NCBI GenBank assembly: GCA_900317555.1
Contig: ONHF01000009.1
Span: 45,545-109,544 of the forward strand
Source: an uncultured Lachnospiraceae bacterium
Lineage (GTDB): Bacteria > Bacillota > Clostridia > Lachnospirales > Lachnospiraceae
Length of the DNA: 64,000 bases
Direction of reading: 5' to 3'
Position 1 is the stretch's first letter. Each line of letters opens with the position of its first letter. Under the pieces are notes generated by a model. That model had not been told where the DNA came from and did no database searches. It worked only from the letters and a program-made list of their open reading frames with translations. A program made the translations under genes and the position numbers. This document shows, in pieces, positions 48,409-57,895 of the stretch.

Positions 48409-49890
48409 ATGGCTGCACCAATGATTTTTGCAGGACGGGGGATCCTGCTGGCCATTTACCTGCCGGCGATGGCAGCCGCCACGTATTATTTTCTCCATAT
48501 CTTCCGCCTCGGCGGGTATCATTTCAGCGATTATTTCCGGTATCTTGCGGCTGAGCCGATCCGGTGGCTTCCGCTGATCTTTATTTTCGTACCCGCGTCC
48601 GCGCTGCTTCTGGATTATTCTCTTCCGGGCTTTATCGCCGGAATCATTTATCTTTGTGCCATCTTTATTATTTATTTCCCTGGCAGAACGAAAAATCACG
48701 CGCGGCGCCATTCCGGAAGAATTCTGCGGATTGCTGCCGTAAATTACCTGCTTTTACTGGCGGTCTTCGTGATCTGCATTCTGTTTGCGTATATGCCGTC
48801 AAGCAGTCCTCTGTTGTATCTTGCGTCGTTCACCTGCGCGTTTCTGCCGTTTCTTACGGTGCTTTCGGCACTGCTTTCGATCCCTCTGGAGCAGGCGGCA
48901 CAGGCCAAAACGGTGCAGCGTGCCATAGATACGTTAAAGGGAAGGCCGGATCTGACACTGATCGGCATTGCCGGTAAACGCGGACAGCAGCAGAGCATCG
49001 AAGCGCTTTCCGCTGCGCTGTCTGTTTCCTACGATGTGCTGACCGTTGATGAGACGGATGAAATGGAGAGTGAGCTCGCGAAAGCGGTCTGCACGAAACT
49101 GGAAGACCGGCACCGGTACCTGATCTGTCCTGTCAGCACGGAAATGATTCACGGACTTTCTGCGATCTGCAGTCTGATTGTTCTGGACAGCAGGAAATTC
49201 GCTTCTCTTGGGAAGAATCCTGTTTTTACCGAACCGGTTTCCTTCGGAACCGATGAGGCGTGCGCGTACTCGTTCCGGATCCTCGGGGTTACGCATGAGG
49301 GGACGGAGGCCGAAGTTGTTTTTCCGGAAGGGGATACGGAAACCTTCCGCTTAAAACGCATCGGCGCGAGAAATACGATGGCTACGCTCGGCGCGGCAGT
49401 GCTTGCCTATAAGCTCGGCGTCCCGATGCAGAAGCTAAAAAGCGCTCTGCAGGAGCTTACGAGCAAACCGCATCTGATGGAGGGGCGCGTTGTAAACGGA
49501 ATGACCGTCATTGACGATACGGCGAACGCCGTGCCCGAAGGCGTACTCGACGCGCTGGAAAGCATGCAGTGGTTTTCAGGGACCAAAATCCTGATGACCG
49601 CCGGAATCACGGAACTTGGCGCGATCCGCGGTGAAAGCGCGAGAAGATTCGGCGCGGCAGCGTCCAAAGTGTTCGATTATATAATTCTTGTCGGAAAAGA
49701 AAACACAAGGGCCATCAGAAGTGGTATCATGAGTGCCGGCTTCCTGCCGGACCGGCTGATGACAGCGGAAACAACCGCGGCCGCGTGGCAGCTTGCGAAA
49801 GAAACGCAGGGCAGCGAAAGGATCATCCTTCTTGAAAGCGATCTGGCCTTTGGCGACCATGCGGAGAATGAAAGGAAAGCTTCAGAATGA
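48409..49890 (+). CDS. membrane-anchored Mur-ligase-like protein lacking the P-loop lysine
   Basis: 493 residues. Four or five N-terminal membrane helices (about 8-155) precede a MurF-like body. The P-loop position reads G186-I-A-G189-K-R-G192-Q193-Q-Q-S196, so the Lys and Thr of GxxGxxGKT are replaced by Gln. The later Mur motif is DDTANAVPEGVLDALES, comparable to DTYNANPQSM in the true MurF downstream. It is therefore probably not a normal ATP-dependent ligase and may be a scaffold or regulator. AAAGGAG lies 8 bases before the ATG, and its stop overlaps the ddl start. The link to peptidoglycan is firm by context; the role is unknown. Confidence 0.75.
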   Translation: MAAPMIFAGRGILLAIYLPAMAAATYYFLHIFRLGGYHFSDYFRYLAAEPIRWLPLIFIFVPASALLLDYSLPGFIAGIIYLCAIFIIYFPGRTKNHARRHSGRILRIAAVNYLLLLAVFVICILFAYMPSSSPLLYLASFTCAFLPFLTVLSALLSIPLEQAAQAKTVQRAIDTLKGRPDLTLIGIAGKRGQQQSIEALSAALSVSYDVLTVDETDEMESELAKAVCTKLEDRHRYLICPVSTEMIHGLSAICSLIVLDSRKFASLGKNPVFTEPVSFGTDEACAYSFRILGVTHEGTEAEVVFPEGDTETFRLKRIGARNTMATLGAAVLAYKLGVPMQKLKSALQELTSKPHLMEGRVVNGMTVIDDTANAVPEGVLDALESMQWFSGTKILMTAGITELGAIRGESARRFGAAASKVFDYIILVGKENTRAIRSGIMSAGFLPDRLMTAETTAAAWQLAKETQGSERIILLESDLAFGDHAENERKASE

Positions 49891-50951
49891 AAATCGTAGT
49901 ATTATGCGGAGGACTGAGCACGGAGAGAAAGATTTCTTTCCTGTCCGGAACAAAGGTTTGCGCGGCACTTCGAAGCCGCGGACATAAAGCGGTTCTGGTC
50001 GATCTCTTCAACGGACTCGAAGATATGGGAGACGACGTACTCGCGGCGCCGGAGAAACTTTTTGATGAGCTCCCGCCGCTGCAGCCGGCTGTTTTCGACG
50101 GGCAGGCGCCGGACCTTGCAAAGGTACGGGAGGAGCGGAAGTTCAAAAGCCCTTCGCTTTTCGGCAGAGGCGTTCTCGAAATCTGCAGCAAGGCGGATGT
50201 TGTTTTTATCGCGCTGCACGGCCTGAACGGCGAAGACGGCCGCGTACAGGCGGCTTTTGACCTGATGGGAATTCCGTATACCGGCTCCGGCTATCTCGGG
50301 GCGGCCATCGGAATGGACAAGACGCTGACCAAACAGCTTGTCCGCCCCGCCGGCGTTACAACCCCGGACTGGCATGCGTACCATGGAGTCAGCAAAGAGG
50401 ATATCCCGCGGATCATGCAGGAAAACTCTGTCCCTTGTGTTGTGAAGACACCGACCGGCGGCAGTACCATCGGCGTTTACATTGTCCGCCGGCAGGAAGA
50501 GCTGGAGCCTGCGCTGACAGACTGCCTCCACTACGGCAGCGACCTTTTGATCGAGCAGTTCATTGAAGGCAGGGAGTTTACAAACGCAGTGCTGCAGGAC
50601 AAAGCGCTTCCCTGCGTTGAAATCGTGCCGAAGACCGGCGGCTATGACTACAGTAATAAATATTCCGCAGGCGCAACGCAGGAAATCTGCCCCGGCCGCC
50701 TTTCACCGGAGCTCTCGAAGAAGATGGGTGAGATGGCGGTGCTCGTTCATAAGACGCTGGGGCTTCGCACCTACTCCCGCAGCGATTTTATGATCGATCA
50801 GAATGACAATATTTATTTCCTCGAAGTGAATACGCTCCCCGGCATGACGCCGACCAGCCTTGTTCCGCAGGAAGCGGCAGCCGTCGGCATTTCGTACGAA
50901 GAGCTGTGTGAAATTATTGTAAAGGATGCGCTGCGGAGGAGAGGAGACTGA
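49887..50951 (+). CDS. ddl: D-alanine--D-alanine ligase
   Basis: ATP-grasp enzyme that joins two D-alanines for the peptidoglycan stem. 354 residues. Seen: GGLSTERKIS with the catalytic Glu, ALHGLNGEDGRVQ, GIPYTGSG, the YDYSNKYSAG loop with Tyr, and NTLPGMTPTSL. The Tyr-containing loop is as in D-Ala-adding rather than D-Lac-adding enzymes. Start and stop overlap the neighbours, indicating tight coupling. Confidence 0.95.
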   Translation: MKIVVLCGGLSTERKISFLSGTKVCAALRSRGHKAVLVDLFNGLEDMGDDVLAAPEKLFDELPPLQPAVFDGQAPDLAKVREERKFKSPSLFGRGVLEICSKADVVFIALHGLNGEDGRVQAAFDLMGIPYTGSGYLGAAIGMDKTLTKQLVRPAGVTTPDWHAYHGVSKEDIPRIMQENSVPCVVKTPTGGSTIGVYIVRRQEELEPALTDCLHYGSDLLIEQFIEGREFTNAVLQDKALPCVEIVPKTGGYDYSNKYSAGATQEICPGRLSPELSKKMGEMAVLVHKTLGLRTYSRSDFMIDQNDNIYFLEVNTLPGMTPTSLVPQEAAAVGISYEELCEIIVKDALRRRGD

Positions 50952-52363
50952 TGGAAGCTGTTACGCTTGGCGAGCTTGTCCGCGCGGTCGGAGGGAAGCT
51001 CCTGGGTCCCTGCACGGACGAGAGCATCATGATCACCGGCGCTGTCTCGGATAACCGGAAGGTAGAGAACGGCTATGTCTTTTTCGCCTATCCCGGAGAA
51101 AAAAGCGACGGACATAAATACGTTCCGGCAGCGCTTTCTTCCGGTGCCGCGGGCTGTGTTGTTTCGAAGGACCCCGGCACCTATATGGAGGGGAAGTTCT
51201 ATGTTCTGACACAGGACACGATCCGCGCGGCGGGGGATTTCGCGGCTTATTACAGGCGCTGCTTTGCCGTTCCCGCGGTTGCGGTGACAGGAAGTGTCGG
51301 CAAAACAACGACCAAAGACATGATCGCCTCCGTCCTCTCCGAAAGGTTCAACGTCATCAAGACGCAGGCGAATTTCAACAACAATATAGGACTGCCCAGA
51401 ACCATCCTTTCGATCGGCGCGGATACGCAGATCGCGGTTCTGGAGATGGGCATGAACCACCGCGGAGAGATTGATTATCTGACGAGAATCGCAAAGCCCG
51501 ATGTCTGCACGATCACGAATATCGGTGAGGCACATATCGGAAATCTCGGCAGTAAAGAGAACATTTTCAAGGCAAAATGCGAGATCTTTAACGGTCTTAC
51601 GGACGGCGGTCTCGCAGTCATGAACGGGGACGATGAGTTCCTTGTAAAACTCCGGGAGGATGCGGAAAAACAGCGCCGCTTCCATTTCGTCTTTATCGGA
51701 GAAGCGCAGAACTGCGATTTCCGCGCGGTCAACATCCGGGACACGCTTCCGGAAGAGCTGATGTTTACGGCGGTGACACCCACGGGAACCTATGACATTG
51801 ACGTTCCGGCAGCGGGAAGACACCTGATTTATCCTGCGCTTACAGCCGCGGCGATCGGCGCGTACTACGGCATGTCGAATGAAGAGATTGCGGCCGGTAT
51901 CGCGCATTATACGGCGACCGGCATGCGGATGGAAACGCTGCATTTACCGGGGAACCGGACACTGTACAATGACACCTATAATGCCAACCCCCAGTCCATG
52001 AAGGCAGGGCTTGTGACTCTGTCGCATGCAGCGGGTGTCCGAAGGATCGCAGTACTCGGCGACATGTTCGAGCTGGGAGAGCGGGAAGAAGAACTGCACC
52101 GCGAAGTCGGCGCGTTCGCGGCGGGACTATCCATTGATACGCTGGTCACGACCGGAAGGGCAGCGGCTTATATTGCGGAGGAAGCGAAGAAGAACGGACT
52201 TTCCGATGTGCGCGCCTGTGCGGACAAACGCGAAGCGAAGGCCGTGCTGGATAAGATTCTTTTGGAAAGCCCTTCGGACACCGCGTTCCTTTTCAAGGCA
52301 TCCCGCGGAATGGCACTGGAAGAACTGTTTCAATATGTGAAAGAGAAAGAGGAGCAGGCATAA
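50951..52363 (+). CDS. murF: UDP-MurNAc-pentapeptide synthetase
   Basis: Adds D-Ala-D-Ala to UDP-MurNAc-tripeptide. 470 residues. The P-loop AVTGSVGKTTTKDM is intact, LEMGMNHRGEI and NDTYNANPQSM are the Mur signatures, and LFKASRGMALEE closes the protein. It overlaps the ddl stop by one base. A terminator hairpin covers its stop codon. Confidence 0.97.
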   Translation: MEAVTLGELVRAVGGKLLGPCTDESIMITGAVSDNRKVENGYVFFAYPGEKSDGHKYVPAALSSGAAGCVVSKDPGTYMEGKFYVLTQDTIRAAGDFAAYYRRCFAVPAVAVTGSVGKTTTKDMIASVLSERFNVIKTQANFNNNIGLPRTILSIGADTQIAVLEMGMNHRGEIDYLTRIAKPDVCTITNIGEAHIGNLGSKENIFKAKCEIFNGLTDGGLAVMNGDDEFLVKLREDAEKQRRFHFVFIGEAQNCDFRAVNIRDTLPEELMFTAVTPTGTYDIDVPAAGRHLIYPALTAAAIGAYYGMSNEEIAAGIAHYTATGMRMETLHLPGNRTLYNDTYNANPQSMKAGLVTLSHAAGVRRIAVLGDMFELGEREEELHREVGAFAAGLSIDTLVTTGRAAAYIAEEAKKNGLSDVRACADKREAKAVLDKILLESPSDTAFLFKASRGMALEELFQYVKEKEEQA

Positions 52364-52380
52364 GCCGGCTCCTCTTTCTC
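52343..52380 (+). terminator. hairpin spanning the murF stop codon
   Basis: GAGAAAGAGGAGC (52343-52355) pairs perfectly with GCTCCTCTTTCTC (52368-52380). The stem begins inside murF and the stop codon is in the loop. The descending arm is T/C rich, so the element works as a terminator or 3' end stabiliser. Confidence 0.6.
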
Positions 52381-52417
52381 CGGGGAGCGCCCGGCGGCGC
52401 ATGCTTCTGACCGTGGA

Positions 52418-52453
52418 AAGGGGCTGTCGCAATTGTTGAAGCGACAGCCCCTT
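52418..52453. terminator. convergent terminator between murF and pyrC
   Basis: AAGGGGCTGTCGC and GCGACAGCCCCTT form a perfect 13-bp stem around a 10-base loop. It lies just past the pyrC stop; tails are short on both strands. Confidence 0.6.
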
Positions 52454-52475
52454 CGGGCAGGTACGGAAAATCACT

Positions 52476-53768
52476 TTACTGCGGATTTTTATAGACAATT
52501 TCTCCGTCCGCAATCGTCCAGCGGACGACGCCCGGCAGGGTCTCGCCGATAAACGGAGAATTGGAAGAGCGGGAAGCAAAGTGGTCCGGTACGGTCCACT
52601 GCGCCTGCGGATCAAAGATCACAAGGTCTGCGGGACCGTCCTCCTCGATCGAACCTGCCGGCAGCTTATAGTATTCTGCGGGATTCCAGGTCAGAAGCCG
52701 GAGCAGCTGCATCATCGTAAGGAAGCCGGGGTTCACCAGTTCCCGGATGGAAAGCGAAAGCGCGGTCTCCAGTCCGATCATACCGCTCGGCGCCTTCCAG
52801 AGCGGCGTGACGGCCTTCTGCGCGGCCGTATGCGGCGCGTGATCGGTTGCTATGAAACTGATCGTGCCGTCCTGCAGGCCGCGGATGATTTCCATACGGT
52901 CGTGTTCTGTCCGGACCGGCGGATTGACCTTCGCGAGCGCGCCGCAGCGGATCACAGCCTCTTCGGTTAAAGAGAAGTGGTGCGGCGTTGCCTCGGCGCG
53001 GATGAGCGGATTGATCTGCCTGGCATAGCGTACAAGAGCGACGCCCTCTGCCGTGCTGATGTGCTGTATGCAGAGCGCGGCACCTGTCTGCGCGGCTGCC
53101 TGTACGTCTTCGCGGATCATTGTTATCTCGGCTTCTCTGGGAGAACCCTTAATCCCGTAGTATGCTGCCGCGGCACCGCCGCCGTTGATTCCGTTCTCGG
53201 AAATGAAGGACGGATCTTCTTCATGCAGACTGACCGGCATGTCCAGAGCCTTCGCGTGCAGCAGGGCGCTGCGGAGCAGCAGCCGGTTGCGCACGGGAAC
53301 GCCGTCATCAGTAAAGACCTTCGCGCCGGCTTCTTTCAGCGCCTCAAAGTCTGTCAGTTCCTTCCCCTGCATGTGAAGCGTTACGTTTGCGGCACTGTAG
53401 ATATGGATTTTTTCCTTCGCGCATTTTTCAAGTACTCTTTCCAGCACTTTGGTGTTATCGATCGGCGGATTCGTGTTCGCCATCATGATAATGCTCGTAT
53501 ACCCGCCGGCCGCCGCAGCAGCGGCACCGGAATGAATATCTTCCTTTTCAGGATACCCCGGGTCACGGAAGTGCGCGTGCGTATCGACAAGCCCCGGCGC
53601 GACGATGCAGCGGGAGGCGTCCAGAACGGCGGCATCCGGACCGACCGTGTCCTCCAGATCACCCTGCTGCGCGATCCGGACGATTTTTCCGTGGTCCAGC
53701 AGAAGGTCAAACGCGCCTTCCCTCTGTGAGCGCGGGTCGATCATGTATCCGTTTTTAACAAGCAGCAT
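52476..53768 (-). CDS. pyrC: dihydroorotase
   Basis: Closes carbamoyl-aspartate to dihydroorotate in pyrimidine synthesis. 430 residues, amidohydrolase fold. Zinc ligands come from DTHAHFRDPG, the later His of CIQHIST and ATDHAPH. VFTDDG is the segment around the second metal in the multifunctional-type family. AGGAGG precedes ATG 53768; the frame extends 25 codons further with no ribosome site. It is divergent from the plsC-pyrK-pyrD group, which holds the next pathway step. Confidence 0.95.
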   Translation of the reverse strand: MLLVKNGYMIDPRSQREGAFDLLLDHGKIVRIAQQGDLEDTVGPDAAVLDASRCIVAPGLVDTHAHFRDPGYPEKEDIHSGAAAAAAGGYTSIIMMANTNPPIDNTKVLERVLEKCAKEKIHIYSAANVTLHMQGKELTDFEALKEAGAKVFTDDGVPVRNRLLLRSALLHAKALDMPVSLHEEDPSFISENGINGGGAAAAYYGIKGSPREAEITMIREDVQAAAQTGAALCIQHISTAEGVALVRYARQINPLIRAEATPHHFSLTEEAVIRCGALAKVNPPVRTEHDRMEIIRGLQDGTISFIATDHAPHTAAQKAVTPLWKAPSGMIGLETALSLSIRELVNPGFLTMMQLLRLLTWNPAEYYKLPAGSIEEDGPADLVIFDPQAQWTVPDHFASRSSNSPFIGETLPGVVRWTIADGEIVYKNPQ

Positions 53769-53828
53769 AAAACAATTCCTCCTGTGCGTTTCACATAGAA
53801 TAATTCTACCATAGCCTTTCGTTTCGTA

Positions 53829-53837
53829 TGCTATACT
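53829..53837 (+). promoter_or_regulatory. extended -10 promoter of plsC-pyrK-pyrD
   Basis: TGCTATACT lies 35 bases before the plsC ATG, which rules out the in-frame start at 53842. It is identical to the -10 of the DUF2142 gene. Confidence 0.55.
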
Positions 53838-53871
53838 GATCATGTTTAATAACAGAAACGGAGAATTTCTT

Positions 53872-54606
53872 ATGGGATATCTTCATGCACTGATCACCTT
53901 GCTTTCCGCTGTTGTTTTCTTCATCCTGGGACTTCCTGCGGGGCTGGTGATCCTGATCACAGGACTGTTTTCCAAAGCGGCGGCAGAGCGCATGTCCTAC
54001 GCGTTCGTCCGGTTCGGCCTTCGCCTTGTCAGCGCGGTTTCCGGAAGCCGCGTCACGGTTCAGGGGTGGGAAAACATTCCGAAAGACCGGCCGGTTCTTT
54101 TTGTCGCGAATCACCGGTCGATTTTCGACGTGATTCTGTTTTTCCCGAAGCTTCCGGGCCGTACCGTTGTCATCGCGAAGAAAGAGCTTTCGAAAATCGC
54201 GCCGCTGCGCTTCTGGATGAAGCGGATTCATACTATATTTCTTGACAGGACAGATATCAAGGCCGGCGTGCAGATGGTGCAGGACTCGGTGAACTACTTG
54301 AAAAACGGATACAATGTTCTCATTTTCCCCGAGGGAACCAGATCGAAGAAGGAAGGAGAATTCCTTCCGTTCCACGGCGGCAGCTTTAAGATCGCGATCC
54401 GCAGCGGCGCGCCGGTCGTTCCGGTCACGATCATCGGCACCGGTGATATTTTCGAGGACCATTTTCCGAAACTGAAGGCAAAGAAAGTCACGGTTATCAT
54501 CAGCCCGCCGATTGAAACGCAGGGCATGCCCATCGCGGAGCGCAAAACACTGCCGGAGCGGTGCCGTGATCTCATGATGCAGAATTATACCGGAGGCAGA
54601 GCATGA
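53872..54606 (+). CDS. plsC: 1-acyl-glycerol-3-phosphate acyltransferase
   Basis: Adds the second acyl chain to lysophosphatidic acid at the membrane. 244 residues. An N-terminal hydrophobic segment (about 5-35) precedes the acyltransferase motif N-H81-R-S-I-F-D86, and FPEGTRSKKEGEF is the glycerol-phosphate-binding block. GGAG lies 8 bases before the ATG. The stop overlaps the pyrK start by ATGA. Confidence 0.92.
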   Translation: MGYLHALITLLSAVVFFILGLPAGLVILITGLFSKAAAERMSYAFVRFGLRLVSAVSGSRVTVQGWENIPKDRPVLFVANHRSIFDVILFFPKLPGRTVVIAKKELSKIAPLRFWMKRIHTIFLDRTDIKAGVQMVQDSVNYLKNGYNVLIFPEGTRSKKEGEFLPFHGGSFKIAIRSGAPVVPVTIIGTGDIFEDHFPKLKAKKVTVIISPPIETQGMPIAERKTLPERCRDLMMQNYTGGRA

Positions 54607-55421
54607 AAAACATTCATACCGTCACCGTCACGGGCAATAAAAACATCGCGGACGGAATTTACATGATGACACTCCGCTACAAGGAAGAGGAGGCGCCGGA
54701 GCAGATCCTTCCCGGCCAGTTTGTCGGTGTTTACAGTAAAGACAGTGCGAGGCTCCTTCCGCGCCCGATCAGTATCTGCCGCTGGATCAGCGAAGACAAT
54801 TCCATTGTGCTGGTATACCGTGTCGTGGGCGCGGGGACCGAAGAGTTTGCCTCCTGTAAAAAGGGAGATACGCTGCGGATTCTGGATGTATTAGGCAACG
54901 GTTATGACCTCGAAAGTCTCAAAGACAGAAGCGTCCTGCTGGTCGGCGGAGGCATCGGCGCACCGCCGCTTCTGGAGCTTGCCGGCAGAATTACGGCCGA
55001 AAATATCCACGAGGGAAAAGGAAGCGTAACCACGGCGCTTGGATACCGGACAAACGACCTGTTCCTCAAAAAGGATTTTGAACAGGTTAGCCGCGTACTG
55101 ATTGCCACCGATGACGGGACGGCAGGCTTTCACGGAAATGCCGTGGATGCCGTGCGCACTGCTATGGAGAAGAATGAGCGCCTCCGTTTTAATGTTATCT
55201 GTGCCTGCGGGCCGCTCCCGATGCTTCGGGCGGTGAAAAAGCTGGCGCGGGATCTTTCGGTTCCGGCATTCCTTTCGCTGGAAGAGCGGATGGCCTGCGG
55301 TGTCGGCGCCTGCCTCGGCTGCGTTGTGAAGACAGTAAAAACGGACCCGCACTCGCATGTGAAGAACGCGAGGATCTGTACGGAAGGACCTGTTTTTTTG
55401 GCCGAAGATGTCGATATTTAA
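54603..55421 (+). CDS. pyrK: dihydroorotate dehydrogenase electron-transfer subunit
   Basis: FAD and 2Fe-2S protein that passes electrons from PyrD to NAD+. 272 residues. RPISICR is the FAD site and LLVGGGIGAPPLL the nucleotide site. Cluster ligands are C232, C237, C240 and C259. It pairs with pyrD 39 bases downstream, making a class 1B enzyme. Confidence 0.96.
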   Translation: MKNIHTVTVTGNKNIADGIYMMTLRYKEEEAPEQILPGQFVGVYSKDSARLLPRPISICRWISEDNSIVLVYRVVGAGTEEFASCKKGDTLRILDVLGNGYDLESLKDRSVLLVGGGIGAPPLLELAGRITAENIHEGKGSVTTALGYRTNDLFLKKDFEQVSRVLIATDDGTAGFHGNAVDAVRTAMEKNERLRFNVICACGPLPMLRAVKKLARDLSVPAFLSLEERMACGVGACLGCVVKTVKTDPHSHVKNARICTEGPVFLAEDVDI

Positions 55422-55460
55422 CGGTAAGGCGGGACAAAACAACTGAATTCGGAGGACTAG

Positions 55461-56405
55461 ATGATGTCGAATACTGCTTCACGCGTGCAGACAGAGCCGG
55501 ATCTTTCGGTGGATATTGCCGGCGTTCATTTTAAAAATCCCGTGATGGCGGCGTCCGGAACCTTCGGCTCCGGAATGGAATACGGGGAATTTATAGACCT
55601 TGACCGCCTTGGAGGAATCGAGTGCAAAGGTGTATCGGCCGTGCCGTGGGAGGGGAATAAGGCGCCCCGCATCGCGGAGGTGTACGGAGGCATGCTGAAC
55701 GCAATCGGGCTGCAGAATCCGGGCGTTGATGTTTTTATCGAGCGGGATCTGAAATTTCTTTCCTCTTACGATACCCGTGTGATCGCCAACGTCTGCGGAC
55801 ACACGATCGAAGAATACCTGCGCGTTGTGGAGAGACTGCGGGACGAGAAACGCGTCGATCTTCTGGAAATCAATGTCTCCTGTCCGAATGTCAAAGAGGG
55901 GGCAATTGCCTTCGGCACAGACCCGGATGTTTTGCGCGATATTACGCGTAAGATTAAAAACATTGCCGCGCAGCCGGTCATCATGAAGCTGACGCCGAAC
56001 GTGACCAGCATCGCGCAGATGGCGAAGGCGGCGGAAGAAGGAGGGGCGGACGGCATCTCCCTGATCAATACCATTACCGGTATGAAGATTGATGTCGAAC
56101 GCGGAAAGTTCGCGCTCGCGAACCGGACCGGCGGCCTTTCCGGTCCCGCGATCCATCCCGTTGCCGTGCGTATGGTTTATGAAGCTGCGCATGCTGTGTC
56201 GATCCCCGTGATCGGCATGGGCGGAATTGCCACCTGGCAGGACGCCGTGGAAATGATGCTTGCGGGCGCGAGCGCAGTCGCTGTCGGAGCCATGAATTTC
56301 CACGATCCGCACTGCATGGAGAAAATCGTCGCGGGAATGGAAGATTACGCAGTGCGCCACAAGATTTCGAAAATTACGGAGATTATCGGCGCAGTGCATG
56401 ACTGA
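55461..56405 (+). CDS. pyrD: dihydroorotate dehydrogenase, class 1B catalytic subunit
   Basis: FMN enzyme that oxidises dihydroorotate to orotate. 314 residues. The active-site base is C141 in EINVSCPNVKEG, which marks class 1 enzymes. ASGTFGSG, GLQNPGVD and GMGGIATWQDA are FMN-binding motifs. GGAGGACTAG precedes two adjacent ATG codons. Confidence 0.96.
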   Translation: MMSNTASRVQTEPDLSVDIAGVHFKNPVMAASGTFGSGMEYGEFIDLDRLGGIECKGVSAVPWEGNKAPRIAEVYGGMLNAIGLQNPGVDVFIERDLKFLSSYDTRVIANVCGHTIEEYLRVVERLRDEKRVDLLEINVSCPNVKEGAIAFGTDPDVLRDITRKIKNIAAQPVIMKLTPNVTSIAQMAKAAEEGGADGISLINTITGMKIDVERGKFALANRTGGLSGPAIHPVAVRMVYEAAHAVSIPVIGMGGIATWQDAVEMMLAGASAVAVGAMNFHDPHCMEKIVAGMEDYAVRHKISKITEIIGAVHD

Positions 56406-56486
56406 TGCAGATGACCGGCGCGTCGTCCGGCCGGACGCAGGCCATCGACGCAGTGCAGAACCGGTACGAAGGACGCGGGAAACAAC

Positions 56487-57368
56487 ATGGAAGAGATTAC
56501 GGTTAAAGCATACGGAAAACTGAACCTTTGCCTCGACGTGACGGGAAAGCGGGAAGACGGTTACCATCTTGTGAAGATGATCATGCAGACGGTCGATATA
56601 TACGATACGGTGACGATTCGCCCCGCTGCATCCGGAGAAATCACGCTGCATACGAACAGCGGGGATATTCCCGCGGGTCCGGATAATCTTGTTTTCCGGG
56701 CGGCAGATCGGATGCGCAGGGAATTTCATCTGCCGGGCGGATTTGACATTACTTTGATCAAACGCATCCCGATTGCCGCCGGCATGGCGGGGGGAAGCGC
56801 GGATGCGGCTGCGGTGATGCGCGGCATCCGGGACCTTATGTGCGGGGAAGTTACAGATGAAAAGCTCGAGAAGCTTTCGCTCCCTCTCGGCGCGGACATT
56901 CCGTACTGCATTCAGGGTGGCACAAAGCTGTGCGAAGGAATCGGGGAGGTCCTGACAGAGCTTCCGCCGATGCCGGACTGTTTCCTCGTCGTTGTAAAAC
57001 CGGACATTTTTGTTTCCACACCCTGGGTTTACAGGGAATATGACAGTATTCCGGAGGATCAGATCCGGCATCCGGATGTCGACGCGATGGCGCGGGCAAT
57101 CCGGCAGGAAGACCTTCCAGCCATGGCAGCCCTCTGTGGAAACGTGCTCGAACAGAAAACAGGCGCGGCGTATCCTGTCATTGGAGAACTTGAGGCGTTT
57201 CTTCTGCGGCAGGGCGCGATTACTTCGATTATGACGGGAAGTGGTCCGACGGTCTTCGGCATCTTTACGGAGCAGCAGGCTGCGGTTAAGGCAAAAGATG
57301 CGCTGGATGCCGTTCCGGAATACAGTACGTTTCAAAAGTTTGTAACAAAAAGGACATCCGGCGATTGA
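56487..57368 (+). CDS. ispE: 4-diphosphocytidyl-2-C-methyl-D-erythritol kinase
   Basis: GHMP kinase of the MEP isoprenoid pathway. 293 residues. AYGKLNLCLDV opens the protein and PIAAGMAGGSADAAA is the ATP-binding glycine-rich motif; MTGSGPTVFGIF is motif 3. The gap of 81 bases from pyrD holds no clear promoter. Its stop lies in the loop of a terminator. Confidence 0.95.
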   Translation: MEEITVKAYGKLNLCLDVTGKREDGYHLVKMIMQTVDIYDTVTIRPAASGEITLHTNSGDIPAGPDNLVFRAADRMRREFHLPGGFDITLIKRIPIAAGMAGGSADAAAVMRGIRDLMCGEVTDEKLEKLSLPLGADIPYCIQGGTKLCEGIGEVLTELPPMPDCFLVVVKPDIFVSTPWVYREYDSIPEDQIRHPDVDAMARAIRQEDLPAMAALCGNVLEQKTGAAYPVIGELEAFLLRQGAITSIMTGSGPTVFGIFTEQQAAVKAKDALDAVPEYSTFQKFVTKRTSGD

Positions 57369-57383
57369 GCCGGATGTCCTTTT
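57347..57383 (+). terminator. intrinsic terminator overlapping the ispE stop
   Basis: AAAAGGACATCCGGC and GCCGGATGTCCTTTT flank GATTGA, which contains the stop codon. A perfect 15-bp stem with A and T ends, usable on both strands; it also faces the leftward gene at 57413. Confidence 0.85.
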
Positions 57384-57412
57384 ATGAATAGTGTGCACAG
57401 CAGCACACGGTT

Positions 57413-57895
57413 TTATTTGCGTTTTACAGGAGCGGCGCCGCCCTTTTCGCGGATCTTGTCCATCGTGCGTCCAAGCCAGCCTTTCTTCTTCGGCTCAGCC
57501 TTGAGCACCTGTCCGTGCGCGCCCCTGACTTCTACGATGTAGATGCCGCTGACCATTGCCTTGACCTGCTGCTTGACGGGAATCTGATCAAAGATTTTCT
57601 CGTCCGCAACAAGATTCATTACCTTCGGACCGACCTTGGCCTTTACGATCGGGAGCCTGGATCTTCGAAGATAGCGCGGCGTGGATTCGTATACCGCGTC
57701 GGGAAGGCCGGCCTGCTTGATCGGCAGCCTTTTCTTGTCAATGATAAGCATTGTCACCGGCTGTTTCGATGCCTCAACGGCCGCGTTCTGCTCTTCCTGC
57801 TTCTTCTGAAGCTTTTTCCCGTAAAAATAAAGAGCGACCAGCGCGGCAGCCAGAACCGCCAGAATGACGAGCAAAACAATCGTACCTGTACTCAC
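57413..57895 (-). CDS. small single-pass membrane protein, unknown function
   Basis: 160 residues. One N-terminal helix (about 5-24, TIVLLVILAVLAAALVALYF), then a charged region and a basic C-terminal tail. GTG 57895 follows GGAGG by 7 bases; the frame runs 19 codons further but crosses that ribosome site. Not recognised. The basic C-terminal side is likely cytoplasmic. Confidence 0.65.
   Translation of the reverse strand: MSTGTIVLLVILAVLAAALVALYFYGKKLQKKQEEQNAAVEASKQPVTMLIIDKKRLPIKQAGLPDAVYESTPRYLRRSRLPIVKAKVGPKVMNLVADEKIFDQIPVKQQVKAMVSGIYIVEVRGAHGQVLKAEPKKKGWLGRTMDKIREKGGAAPVKRK

Noticed and set aside
55479-57398. Leftward 639-codon open frame
   Set aside because: Antisense of pyrD and ispE, both clearly real.
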